Source: Flavobacteriaceae bacterium
GTDB taxonomy: Bacteria > Bacteroidota > Bacteroidia > Flavobacteriales > Flavobacteriaceae
Direction of reading: 5' to 3'
Length of the DNA stretch: 35,988 nt
Assembly: GCA_013003555.1 (NCBI GenBank)
Contig: JABDIV010000011.1
Location: forward strand, 1 to 35,988
Shown: in pieces, positions 17,132 through 25,017 of the stretch
How the letters are laid out: each line of letters starts with the position of its first letter
Numbering within the stretch: the stretch's first letter is position 1
Position numbers and translations under genes: made by a program
The notes under the pieces: generated by a model
What the model saw: the letters and a program-made list of their open reading frames with translations, nothing else
Databases searched by the model: none
Told to the model about the DNA's origin: nothing

Positions 17132-17410
17132 ATGGTACTAGAAATTATTGTGAAGAACGAGACCTATATTGTTAAAGGCAAGCTTACAAAGTCGAATCTA
17201 CCCATCTTCAATAAAGCATTCTTCAACATATTTAGTGAAAAAGACGAGCTAATCGTTAATATTGAACAATTACATGATATAGATCGCGAAGGCGTGAATG
17301 CACTGGCGCGACTACATAACGATTCTTTAATACACCAAAAGAAATTAGTCGTTATCGGAAAAGTTAACGATAAACTCGGTCAGCATATTGCCGAACAAGA
17401 TGTGGCCTGA
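17132..17410 (+). CDS. STAS-domain protein without phosphorylatable serine
   Basis: A 92-aa single-domain protein with the STAS (anti-anti-sigma-like) layout: two N-terminal strands (MVLEIIVKNETYIVKGKL), a helix (LPIFNKAFFNIF), the core strand ELIVNIEQLHDID, then the loop and helix REGVNALARLHNDSL and the strand KLVVIGKVND. In SpoIIAA/RsbV the loop reads DS(S/T)G and the first Ser is phosphorylated by the partner kinase; here it is D51-R52-E53-G54, so control by that phosphorylation is unlikely. No RsbW-type kinase gene is in the window. It may be an MlaB-like or scaffold STAS. It ends 4 bp before the stop of a convergent lipoprotein gene. Confidence 0.65.
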   Translation: MVLEIIVKNETYIVKGKLTKSNLPIFNKAFFNIFSEKDELIVNIEQLHDIDREGVNALARLHNDSLIHQKKLVVIGKVNDKLGQHIAEQDVA

Positions 17411-17414
17411 TTTT

Positions 17415-17849
17415 CTAACATGATAGATCAGCGATGATCTTCCAACTACCATTAATCTTTCTGAAAATGATGAGGAACTCACCGTGAGCATCGCCAACAG
17501 ATCTCTTTAAATCGTACTGCCCCATGACATAATAGGAATCTGTCTCAATAGCTGTTATCGCATCAAGGGTAAAGGTAAGCGTTCCGGTATGCTCAGCGGA
17601 CGGATATCTTTTCTTGTAATTATCCAAGGTGTTTTGCCAGCCATAAGTAATCCCGTTGCTGCCATAAAATTTGAGTGAATCGCTTTTCCAATAGCCATCC
17701 ATAAAACCGGCGATGTTGTAGTTTGACCAGGCCTCCTGTTGCATCGTCATAACGGCTTTAATCTCGTCAATATCATTTGTAGAATTATCACGCAAACAGG
17801 ATGCGACTAACAAATAGATAAGCGTCAATAGTACTAATTTTAATTTCAT
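17415..17849 (-). CDS. Lipoprotein with SnoaL/DUF4440-like (NTF2-fold) domain
   Basis: A 144-aa protein with a lipoprotein signal (LLTLIYLLVASC, lipobox LVASC, Cys18), so exported and lipid-anchored. The mature part is an NTF2-like domain of the SnoaL/DUF4440 sort: IDEIKAVMTMQQEAWSNYN opens the cone helix, DGYWKSDSLKFYG and GWQNTLDNYKKRYP follow, and FLIIFRKINGSWKIIADLS is the closing strand pair. Such proteins bind small ligands or act as accessory domains; no catalytic residue can be named. It lies 117 bp downstream of the kinase/aminotransferase gene on the same strand and could be read with it. Confidence 0.8.
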   Translation of the reverse strand: MKLKLVLLTLIYLLVASCLRDNSTNDIDEIKAVMTMQQEAWSNYNIAGFMDGYWKSDSLKFYGSNGITYGWQNTLDNYKKRYPSAEHTGTLTFTLDAITAIETDSYYVMGQYDLKRSVGDAHGEFLIIFRKINGSWKIIADLSC

Positions 17850-17966
17850 TTTTGTTTGTTTATATGGTAAGTGACATTCGATAAATGTATGTCATAAAAT
17901 TTACCATGGATTTTTGAATTCCTGTTGATTTTCATCTGCGACTTCAATTCGAAGCACTATATTTCC

Positions 17967-20900
17967 TTAATATGATTGCATAAAATCTTCCGAAAGAACC
18001 TGTTTCATAGCGAACAATAATTCGTCGGCATGTTGTCGATTAAAAACCATTGGCGGTTTGATCTTTAAGACGTTATGATCTGGGCCGTCACTACTCATTA
18101 GAATACCAAAAGTTTTCATTCTGTTCAAAAGGTAATCGGTTTGCTGAGGCAAAGGATTCATGTCCTTATCAACAAATTCGATACCTAAAAACAATCCTTG
18201 TCCGCGTACATGTCCGATAATTGGATAATGACTGGCTAATGCCTTGAGTTGGGTTTTTAAATAATTGCCTGTTTGAAGTGCTTGTTCTGGAAGCTTTTCT
18301 CTTTTAATGACACATAAAACCTCTTTTGCGATCGCACAGGAAACCGGGTTTCCGCCGAAAGTGCTGAAATACTCCATACCATTTGCAAAGGCATCTGCAA
18401 CCTCTTTTGTGCAGGCTACCGCGCCGATTGGATGACCGTTCCCAAGCGGCTTCCCAATCGTAACGATATCGGGGACTACGTCATGAAGCTGAAAGGCCCA
18501 AAAGGTACTACCAACACGGGCACAACCCGTTTGAACCTCATCGGCAATACATATTCCGTCGGCTTCGCGAACCATATCATAAAGTTTTGATATAAATCCT
18601 TCTGGAAGTTCAATTTGGCCGCCGCAACTGATTATTGGTTCAAGAATTAAAGCGGCTAAACCGTCTCCCTTTGATTTAATATTTTCAATAATCCGGCCAA
18701 CGTCTTCCAGATAACGATCGGTGCAGTTGTCACCTCGGTATTTTCCACGAAAAGAGTCTGGGATAGGGAAAATATGGGTGTGTTCAGGTTTGCCCTGTCC
18801 TCCTTTTCCATCGAACTTGTATGAACTCACCGCAACACAGGCATTTGTATTTCCGTGATAACCCCATTGGGAGGCAAGAATATTTTTGCTTCCGGTAACT
18901 GTTGTTGCCATGCGCAAGGCTAATTCGTTAGCTTCACTGCCTGAGTTCACATAATGCAAAACATTTAGCTTTGCTGGAAGGGTGGTTAATAATTCATTTG
19001 TCAGCTCATTAATTTTATTATGTAAATATCGCGTGTTGGTATTAAGAAGTGCCATTTGAGCCTGCCCAGCGCTTACAACATCAAAATGTTCATGTCCTAC
19101 ATGAGCAACATTATTAACCGTGTCAAGATATTTCCTTCCCATATTGTCAATGAGATAAACGCCAGATCCCCTGACAATATGTAGCGGCTTATCATAATGA
19201 AGGCTAAGGCTTTTTCCTAGATGTTTCTTCCTGAAGTTTTTAATGGTTTCTTCAGAATGTCCTTCATTAGGGTTCAGTCCGGGTGCTTTGAATAAAAGAT
19301 TGGGGTCGGGGCAAAGATTTTTCCATAAATCAATTTGATTGGGATAACATACCCCGGGGAAATCATTTTTGTAATTAAGCATACTCAACATAATCTGAAA
19401 ATGCAGGTGAGGAACCCAGTTGCCATTTTCGGGATAAGGTCCTAGTTTTCCAATGATTTCACCTTTGGCTATATGATCGCCAACAAGATGTGAAATGGCG
19501 CTTTTTACCGTGAGATGACCATGTAAGGTATAGAATTCAATTCCGTTTTCATTATGCTTTAAAATAACCAGGCCCCCATACTCCTTGTCTCCGGCATCAT
19601 TGGTTGCTGTTACAACCTCACCGTCAAAAAGAGCATGAACCGGTGTGTAAGCTGGTAACCAGAAATCAATTCCCAAATGAACAGTCCGACTTTCCCGACC
19701 GTTATTCCCCATTTTATCATAGGCCGATGAGGTATAGACCGAACGCGGTTCGAGGTACCCGCCGGCTATTAGAGTATTGGGGACTTGCCGCTGTAAACGA
19801 TCAATTCTAAATTCAAACAATCCGAGATCGTTAAATTCGGCTTCATGCCCAATCCATGTGCTGCCTACGCTCAGGTCGATGGGGTAAACCTCAGTCATTT
19901 CAATTGACGGAAACAGTTGCTTCAGGTCAAGGTTTTCCATTTTAGACCATGACATAAACTCGTTATATTTCGGATGCGGACTTATTCCACAGGCAGATCG
20001 AAAACTAAATAATGCGAATTCCGGGCTGATATCATGCCATTGGTGGAGCAATTTTAAAGCGCTCTTACGGCTCACTTGGTGGTATGTATTTCCGGGTTCC
20101 TGCAGCGCATTCATTTTTGACTTGGTCAATGAAATAACTAGACGCATTCCTACGCAATCATACAGAAATTCCAGTTCGCGTTCTTCAAGAGGGAAGGTAT
20201 CATGAAAACCATGTATAATCGGTAAACATGCCGCCAGGGGATCATTGGTATTCATGATCGCATAAGTGCAGGCAATGGCAAGTTCATTGATTATCTGGGT
20301 ATTAATGGCATCACCAAAGTCGATCAAACCCATAACTTTTGGATTCGCGGTATCTTCGGAAATTATAATATTATTATCGTTAGCGTCATTATGAATAACC
20401 GATTTACGAAGGTTGCAATAAGCCTCATAATTTTCCTCAAATCGATTTTGAAAATAAATTACAGCCTCCAGATCGTTATGATCAATTTGATTCAAATGAT
20501 CTTGAGTCCAAAGTGATTGTGCAATGTCCCATTCGATTGACCGAAATGCATAAGGGTGTTCGAAATCGGCAAAATCGCGAACAATCGATCCACAAACATG
20601 ACCCAACTCATAACGCATTTCATTTGTAATGGGATTGACAGAAACCCAAAGGCGCCCGTTAATCCATTTAAGCATGCGAACCAGTCTGATTGAACCGTCT
20701 TCGCTTTTATACCGTTCGACTTGTTTATTATTTTGGGAGATAACTATTTCGGGGCCTGAAAAATCAGTCCTTTTTTGTTTCAGATGATTAAGAAGATCAG
20801 CCTGAAGTCCAATAGCTTCTGCATCCCGTTCGTCTCGTGAGACCTTTAAAATATATTTGGGTTTACCATTGACCTCAATACGGAAATTGAGATCGACATC

Positions 20901-20996
20901 TCCGTCAAGCCGGGATATATCGCCATCGATATTGTAATAAGTCCTCAAAATGTCCTGAATCTCCGAGTCAGAAGGGGATATTCGGGGTATTGCCAT
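17967..20996 (-). CDS. APH-type kinase / M23 (LytM) / class III aminotransferase fusion, putative hydroxylysine or ethanolamine utilisation enzyme
   Basis: A 1009-aa protein with three domains and no signal peptide. Residues 1 to about 330 are an aminoglycoside/choline-kinase fold with the catalytic HNDANDNN (H202, D204, N209) and DFG (D226). Residues about 425-545 are a LytM/M23 peptidase domain with all zinc ligands in place: H440-D444 (HLGID) and H530-x-H532 (PHLHF), plus H492/H494. Residues about 580-1009 are a class III PLP aminotransferase with D819 (IADEVQTG) and the PLP lysine K849 (IGKPLGNGHP). The kinase plus class III pairing matches human hydroxylysine kinase with phosphohydroxylysine phospho-lyase, or the ethanolamine-phosphate equivalent. 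The nearby hydroxyproline operon favours hydroxylysine. The role of an intact peptidase domain in an apparently cytoplasmic enzyme is unexplained. Confidence 0.85.
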   Translation of the reverse strand: MAIPRISPSDSEIQDILRTYYNIDGDISRLDGDVDLNFRIEVNGKPKYILKVSRDERDAEAIGLQADLLNHLKQKRTDFSGPEIVISQNNKQVERYKSEDGSIRLVRMLKWINGRLWVSVNPITNEMRYELGHVCGSIVRDFADFEHPYAFRSIEWDIAQSLWTQDHLNQIDHNDLEAVIYFQNRFEENYEAYCNLRKSVIHNDANDNNIIISEDTANPKVMGLIDFGDAINTQIINELAIACTYAIMNTNDPLAACLPIIHGFHDTFPLEERELEFLYDCVGMRLVISLTKSKMNALQEPGNTYHQVSRKSALKLLHQWHDISPEFALFSFRSACGISPHPKYNEFMSWSKMENLDLKQLFPSIEMTEVYPIDLSVGSTWIGHEAEFNDLGLFEFRIDRLQRQVPNTLIAGGYLEPRSVYTSSAYDKMGNNGRESRTVHLGIDFWLPAYTPVHALFDGEVVTATNDAGDKEYGGLVILKHNENGIEFYTLHGHLTVKSAISHLVGDHIAKGEIIGKLGPYPENGNWVPHLHFQIMLSMLNYKNDFPGVCYPNQIDLWKNLCPDPNLLFKAPGLNPNEGHSEETIKNFRKKHLGKSLSLHYDKPLHIVRGSGVYLIDNMGRKYLDTVNNVAHVGHEHFDVVSAGQAQMALLNTNTRYLHNKINELTNELLTTLPAKLNVLHYVNSGSEANELALRMATTVTGSKNILASQWGYHGNTNACVAVSSYKFDGKGGQGKPEHTHIFPIPDSFRGKYRGDNCTDRYLEDVGRIIENIKSKGDGLAALILEPIISCGGQIELPEGFISKLYDMVREADGICIADEVQTGCARVGSTFWAFQLHDVVPDIVTIGKPLGNGHPIGAVACTKEVADAFANGMEYFSTFGGNPVSCAIAKEVLCVIKREKLPEQALQTGNYLKTQLKALASHYPIIGHVRGQGLFLGIEFVDKDMNPLPQQTDYLLNRMKTFGILMSSDGPDHNVLKIKPPMVFNRQHADELLFAMKQVLSEDFMQSY

Positions 20997-21005
20997 ATGG
21001 TTTAA

Positions 21006-21034
21006 TTATCATGATTTGATTAAAATCATGATAA
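21006..21034. promoter_or_regulatory. Perfect 12-bp inverted repeat (operator or 5'-UTR hairpin)
   Basis: TTATCATGATTT (21006-21017) and AAATCATGATAA (21023-21034) are exact reverse complements separated by five bases. Each arm contains the 8-bp palindrome ATCATGAT. The element ends 9 bp before the start codon of the kinase/aminotransferase fusion gene (minus strand). It could bind a dimeric regulator or form an RNA hairpin that masks the translation start. It has no T-run, so it is not a standard terminator for the upstream DUF4407 gene. Confidence 0.7.
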
Positions 21035-21078
21035 AAATAAACTAAATCGACTTTTATTCCAGAGAATGTACCCGAATA

Positions 21079-22179
21079 TTAAAGAATGCGTGTCTGCTTG
21101 TTATAGAAGGCTTCCTGCTGCTTTTTCATGAGCTCTCTGGCAATTTTCCGCTTGTAGGCGTACAATTCCTCTTCTTCGGCAATATCACCATAAACCCTGT
21201 CGTTGATGGCGTGATCGGTTTGCAGAACCGCCCTGCGCTGATTTTCCTTCTGAACTACCCAAGACTTTAACTCGTCTTCGGCTTCATTGAATTTAAAATC
21301 ATATTCGCCCCTGGGAGATAACAGTTTTGCGAATACCGGTGACGTTTCGATGGCAAGGAACAATAAAAAGATAAAAAAGGAAGGCAACCAGGGTAATTTG
21401 CCTAAGGCATTCACCCGGGCCATCAATCCGTCGAAATTATCTATGATGGGTTGAGAGGTTTGAACCTGCTGATCGTATTGTGAATTAAGCAAGAGCATTT
21501 GAGCGTCATTTGCTTCCATCTTCGATTTATTGTTTTCCTTTAGAGCTTGCAATTCAGCCAAAAGGGCATCGTGCTTCTCACGTTTTTCTTTATAAACAGG
21601 TCCTTTCCCCAAAAGCATAGTACCTGCACGACCTTCGGCTTCTGAAATATAGGTCTCATATAGATCATTTACCTCCGCTTCTTTGACATCAATTGCTTGT
21701 TGAAGTGCCGTATTCTGCTCTTTTAATTCGTCTATACCTGGTGTGTATTGCAAAGCAATCTGTTCCTTATTGGCAAGGGTGAAATCATTTTTTTGTTCAA
21801 GCAAGACCTGATTGATCTCCTTTTCAAAGATCTTTAGCTCAAGCGGCTTCGAGATCACTACGGCGATAATAACTGCAAGAAGGATTCTTGGAGTTGCCTG
21901 AACCAGTTCATCGAGCACGTTTCCGGTTTTTTTAATGGTAGAAACGATATAGCGATCTAAATTGAAGATGAGCAATCCCCATATAAATCCAAAGAAAATT
22001 GAAGCTGCAAGATTATCGAAGACAGTATATAGCGCATAGCTGGCCGCTATAAATGCCATAAAAGCGGTAAAGAAAACGGTTGCTCCAATCCCGGCGTATT
22101 TATTCTGTTCACCGATGGAACAACTTTCTAAAATTTTGGTGTCTGATCCCGAACAAATGATGAAGAATTGCTTGAGCAT
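21079..22179 (-). CDS. DUF4407 membrane protein with coiled coil
   Basis: A 366-aa protein of the DUF4407 family, marked by the N-terminal soluble stretch FFIICSGSDTKILESC, helices at about 30-50 and 58-77 (ending in GLLIFNLDRYIVSTIKK), and a third at about 93-112 (RILLAVIIAVVISKPLELKIF). A long helical, Glu/Lys/Gln-rich coiled coil follows (about 115-240), then a fourth helix near 258-278 (LPSFFIFLLFLAIETSPVF) and a charged C-terminal tail. The coiled coil should be extracytoplasmic between helices three and four. The family has no firmly established function. It is on the same strand as its neighbours but separated from them by 82 and 148 bp, so it probably has its own promoter. Confidence 0.85.
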   Translation of the reverse strand: MLKQFFIICSGSDTKILESCSIGEQNKYAGIGATVFFTAFMAFIAASYALYTVFDNLAASIFFGFIWGLLIFNLDRYIVSTIKKTGNVLDELVQATPRILLAVIIAVVISKPLELKIFEKEINQVLLEQKNDFTLANKEQIALQYTPGIDELKEQNTALQQAIDVKEAEVNDLYETYISEAEGRAGTMLLGKGPVYKEKREKHDALLAELQALKENNKSKMEANDAQMLLLNSQYDQQVQTSQPIIDNFDGLMARVNALGKLPWLPSFFIFLLFLAIETSPVFAKLLSPRGEYDFKFNEAEDELKSWVVQKENQRRAVLQTDHAINDRVYGDIAEEEELYAYKRKIARELMKKQQEAFYNKQTRIL

Positions 22180-22327
22180 AGATTATGTTTTTTGATTGAC
22201 AATACTATTAGAACGCACTTTAGGGTAAATTGTTACAACTATTGCCGCGTTAAATCGAAGTCTACTTATTTCGGTAGTTGGTAATTTACTCTGTGCCGGT
22301 TCGGAATTTACCTGACCAACTAATTAT

Positions 22328-23191
22328 TCAATGTTTCTTTTTTGATCGTATACTTTCAATAATAACGGTTGATACGATAAGTAATCCGCCGATATAGGTG
22401 TTCCATGATGGAATTTCACCTAAGAAGAAAAAGGCGATTATGATTCCGTAAATAGGTAATGCACTTGTAATGATTCCTGCTGTGCTGGCCGAAAAATGTT
22501 TTAAACTTCTAACAAACAAGGTATGCCCTATGGCTGTGGTTAGAAATGCCAAAAGAAGTATATAAGGCCATTGCGTTTTAAAACCTGAAGTTTCCATGAC
22601 AAACAGAACGGGCAGAAGCACAATGGAAAGGACCACCAGTTGGTGCAGCATTAGCATGGTTCCGTTATAGCGTTGAACATAGGTTTTTAAAATTAAAATT
22701 CGCAATGCATAACACAATGCTGAAAACAAACCCATTAGAATGCCCTGTACATCCCTGTTTTCAAAATCGAATTCGGGTGACAGCACATATATTCCGAAGA
22801 GGACAAGCAGGCCTAAAAGAATATGGACATAATCCAGCTTGGTTCGCATGAAAAACGGTTCCAGCAATACGATCATGACAGGAAAGGTATGTAGCGATAA
22901 CATGCCGAATGCTACATTCGACCATTTTAAGGCGTAGAAATAAGTGATCCAATGCGCACCAAGAAATAATCCACCGATCAGGAATCCGGTGGCATCGCGT
23001 TTGGAATATATTCGAAGATCAATGCCGCGAATGCGACAATAGACATATAAAACGATTAAAGCGAGGATAGATCGTGCCCAGATAATGACAGGGGTGGGCA
23101 TGTCGATATATCTTCCAAGGGCACCCGAGGTACTGATGAAAATCGTGGCAAGACTGAGTTCAACCAAATGCCTGAGGTGCTGCTTGCCCAT
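22328..23191 (-). CDS. EamA/DMT-family transporter
   Basis: A 287-aa inner-membrane protein with about ten hydrophobic helices arranged as two EamA repeats: residues about 5-135 and about 148-282. The second repeat ends with GIITSALPIYGIIIAFFFLG and TYIGGLLIVSTVIIES, the typical EamA finish. Members export amino acids or related metabolites; the substrate here cannot be told. The gene begins 20 bp after the stop of the M20 dipeptidase gene on the same strand, so the two may be cotranscribed, which would fit export of surplus amino acids from dipeptide breakdown. Confidence 0.88.
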   Translation of the reverse strand: MGKQHLRHLVELSLATIFISTSGALGRYIDMPTPVIIWARSILALIVLYVYCRIRGIDLRIYSKRDATGFLIGGLFLGAHWITYFYALKWSNVAFGMLSLHTFPVMIVLLEPFFMRTKLDYVHILLGLLVLFGIYVLSPEFDFENRDVQGILMGLFSALCYALRILILKTYVQRYNGTMLMLHQLVVLSIVLLPVLFVMETSGFKTQWPYILLLAFLTTAIGHTLFVRSLKHFSASTAGIITSALPIYGIIIAFFFLGEIPSWNTYIGGLLIVSTVIIESIRSKKKH

Positions 23192-23211
23192 ACGCTATCG
23201 GTACTAAATAA

Positions 23212-24606
23212 TTAGTCCTTTTTTGATAATTCAGTAAAATATTTGTAGAACCATGGAATGGTTTCTATTCCTTTCAGATAGTTCCAAATCCCGAAATGTT
23301 CATTCGGGGAGTGAATCGCATCACTATCGAGGCCAAACCCCATTAAGATGGTCTTACTTTTTAATTCTTTTTCAAACAAGGCAACAATTGGGATACTTCC
23401 ACCACTTCTCTGAGGGATGGGAGTTTTACCGAATGTTTTTTCATAAGCCTTTGAAGCAGCCTGGTAGCCGATGTTATCGATTGGCGTAACATAACCCTGC
23501 CCACCATGATGGGGTTTAACCTTAACTGTTACACCCTTAGGAGCGATTGATTCAAAGTGCTTTTTGAATAAGTCGGTAATCTCGTGATAGTCCTGATGGG
23601 GCACAAGGCGCATCGAAATTTTAGCATAGGCTTTGCTGGCAATGACTGTTTTTGCTCCCTCGCCGGTATAGCCGCCCCAGATTCCATTTACATCTAAGGT
23701 AGGACGGATGGCGTTGCGTTCATTCGTTATATACCCAGCTTCACCATACACATCTTCTATGTTGAGAGATGCTTTGTAATCCTCAAGGGAGAAAGGTGCC
23801 TCAGCCATTTTATCGCGCTCTTCGCGGGAAAGTTCTTCTACCTTATCATAAAATCCGGGGATAGTAATATGATTATTTTCATCGTGTAATGAGGCGATCA
23901 TCTTCGCCAGAATATTAATCGGATTCGCTACAGCGCCTCCATAAAGTCCGGAATGCAGATCGCGATTTGGCCCGGTGACTTCGACTTCCACATAACTCAA
24001 ACCGCGCAGGCCGGTAGTAATAGACGGTACATTCTTGGCAATCATCCCGGTATCGCTAATCAGGATAACGTCGTTGGCTAGTTTTTCGCGATTTCGTGGT
24101 ACGAACCAGGACAAACTTTCGGAACCTACTTCTTCCTCACCTTCAATCATGAATTTTACATTACATGGAAGTTGATCGGTCGATGTCATAAATTCAAGAG
24201 CTTTGACATGCATGAACATCTGGCCCTTATCGTCACAGGATCCCCTGGCAAAAATCGCACCGTCAGGATGAAGTGCTGTATTCTTAATAACGGGTTCAAA
24301 AGGGGGGGAATCCCATAAATCTAAAGGATCAGGCGGCTGAACGTCATAATGACCGTAAACCAGAACCGTTGGAAGATCTGAAGAAATGATTTTTTCGCCA
24401 TATACAATCGGATACCCAGGCGTCTCACAAATCTCGACCTGATCACAGCCTGCTTTTTTGAGATGATCTTTGATTGTTTCTGCTGTTTTTATAACATCAT
24501 TTTTATAGGCCGAATCGGCACTAATCGATGGAATTTTAAGTAAATCGAGGAGCTCATTTAACATGCGATCCCGGTTTTTGGAAACATAAGAAGTGATGGA
24601 ATTCAT
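23212..24606 (-). CDS. M20-family metallodipeptidase
   Basis: A 464-aa zinc-dependent dipeptidase of the M20 (CNDP/DapE-like) family, cytoplasmic with no signal peptide. Metal and catalytic residues are visible: H86 and D88 (VYGHYDVQPPDP), D125 (ARGSCDDKGQ) and E157/E158 (MIEGEEEVGS). HSGLYGG (about 217) marks the lid-dimerisation domain, and a C-terminal His lies in DAIHSPNEH. Length and motifs match CNDP-type dipeptidases that split a wide range of dipeptides. It is the first gene of a likely two-gene unit with the EamA transporter. A link to hydroxyproline-containing dipeptides is possible from the neighbourhood but not shown. Confidence 0.92.
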   Translation of the reverse strand: MNSITSYVSKNRDRMLNELLDLLKIPSISADSAYKNDVIKTAETIKDHLKKAGCDQVEICETPGYPIVYGEKIISSDLPTVLVYGHYDVQPPDPLDLWDSPPFEPVIKNTALHPDGAIFARGSCDDKGQMFMHVKALEFMTSTDQLPCNVKFMIEGEEEVGSESLSWFVPRNREKLANDVILISDTGMIAKNVPSITTGLRGLSYVEVEVTGPNRDLHSGLYGGAVANPINILAKMIASLHDENNHITIPGFYDKVEELSREERDKMAEAPFSLEDYKASLNIEDVYGEAGYITNERNAIRPTLDVNGIWGGYTGEGAKTVIASKAYAKISMRLVPHQDYHEITDLFKKHFESIAPKGVTVKVKPHHGGQGYVTPIDNIGYQAASKAYEKTFGKTPIPQRSGGSIPIVALFEKELKSKTILMGFGLDSDAIHSPNEHFGIWNYLKGIETIPWFYKYFTELSKKD

Positions 24607-24716
24607 AAGGTGTATTTTGAAAGTCTATAAAATTACGAAAAGAAGTCAAAAATTTAGGCCCTGAATACGATTATTGAAAGGAATGCTTATATTTGCATCC
24701 GTTAATTATACATCAC

Positions 24717-24798
24717 GCGGATGTGGTGGAATTGGTAGACACGCTAGACTTAGGATCTAGTGCCGCAAGGCGTGGGGGTTCGAGTCCCTTCATCCGCA
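24717..24798 (+). tRNA. tRNA-Leu (anticodon UAG)
   Basis: The acceptor stem GCGGATG (24717-24723) pairs with CATCCGC (24791-24797), with A as discriminator. The anticodon arm is CTAGA-CTTAGGA-TCTAG with anticodon TAG, and there is a long class II variable arm (TGCCGCAAGGCGT), as expected for tRNA-Leu. The T arm contains GGTTCGAGTCCC. CCA is not encoded. Confidence 0.95.
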
Positions 24799-24802
24799 CA
24801 TG

Positions 24803-24828
24803 GCTTCTCAGAAATGAGAAGCTTTTTT
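24803..24828 (+). terminator. Terminator of tRNA-Leu
   Basis: An 8-bp perfect stem, GCTTCTCA (24803-24810) with TGAGAAGC (24815-24822), has a GAAA tetraloop and six T residues after it, starting five bases past the tRNA. Confidence 0.9.
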
Positions 24829-24851
24829 ATTTTGAAGGGGCGAGAAGTTTA

Positions 24852-24903
24852 TCCCGAGCTTGCCGAGGGAAGTCCCGCAACCTGTGCTGAGCTTGTCGAA
24901 GTA
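24852..24903. repeat. Pair of REP-like repeats
   Basis: Two related units, TCCCGAGCTTGCCGAGGGA (24852-24870) and TGCTGAGCTTGTCGAAGTA (24884-24902), share the core YGAGCTTGYCGARG. A CTGAGCTTGTCGAAG core is, from memory, a widespread interspersed repeat in bacterial intergenic DNA. They lie between the two near-identical tRNA-type terminators. Confidence 0.6.
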
Positions 24904-24912
24904 TCCGCACTC

Positions 24913-24939
24913 AGCTCTTCAGAAATGAAGAGCTTTTTT
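24913..24939 (+). terminator. Second copy of the tRNA-Leu terminator hairpin
   Basis: AGCTCTTCA (24913-24921) pairs with TGAAGAGCT (24926-24934) around a GAAA loop, followed by T residues. It and the eight bases before it (ATCCGCAC, as at the tRNA 3' end) repeat the tRNA end and first terminator at an exact 111-bp offset. Confidence 0.8.
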
Positions 24940-25017
24940 ATTTCTATTGTATATCCCTGATCAAAATCATATTATTCTAAGGATTATTGGAATACTTTAG
25001 ATTAGGAAAAATCTGTT

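Noticed and set aside
24693..24960. Two overlapping short plus-strand ORFs across the tRNA region
   Set aside because: They run through the tRNA-Leu gene, both terminators and the REP repeats; their residues are translations of structured RNA and repeat DNA.
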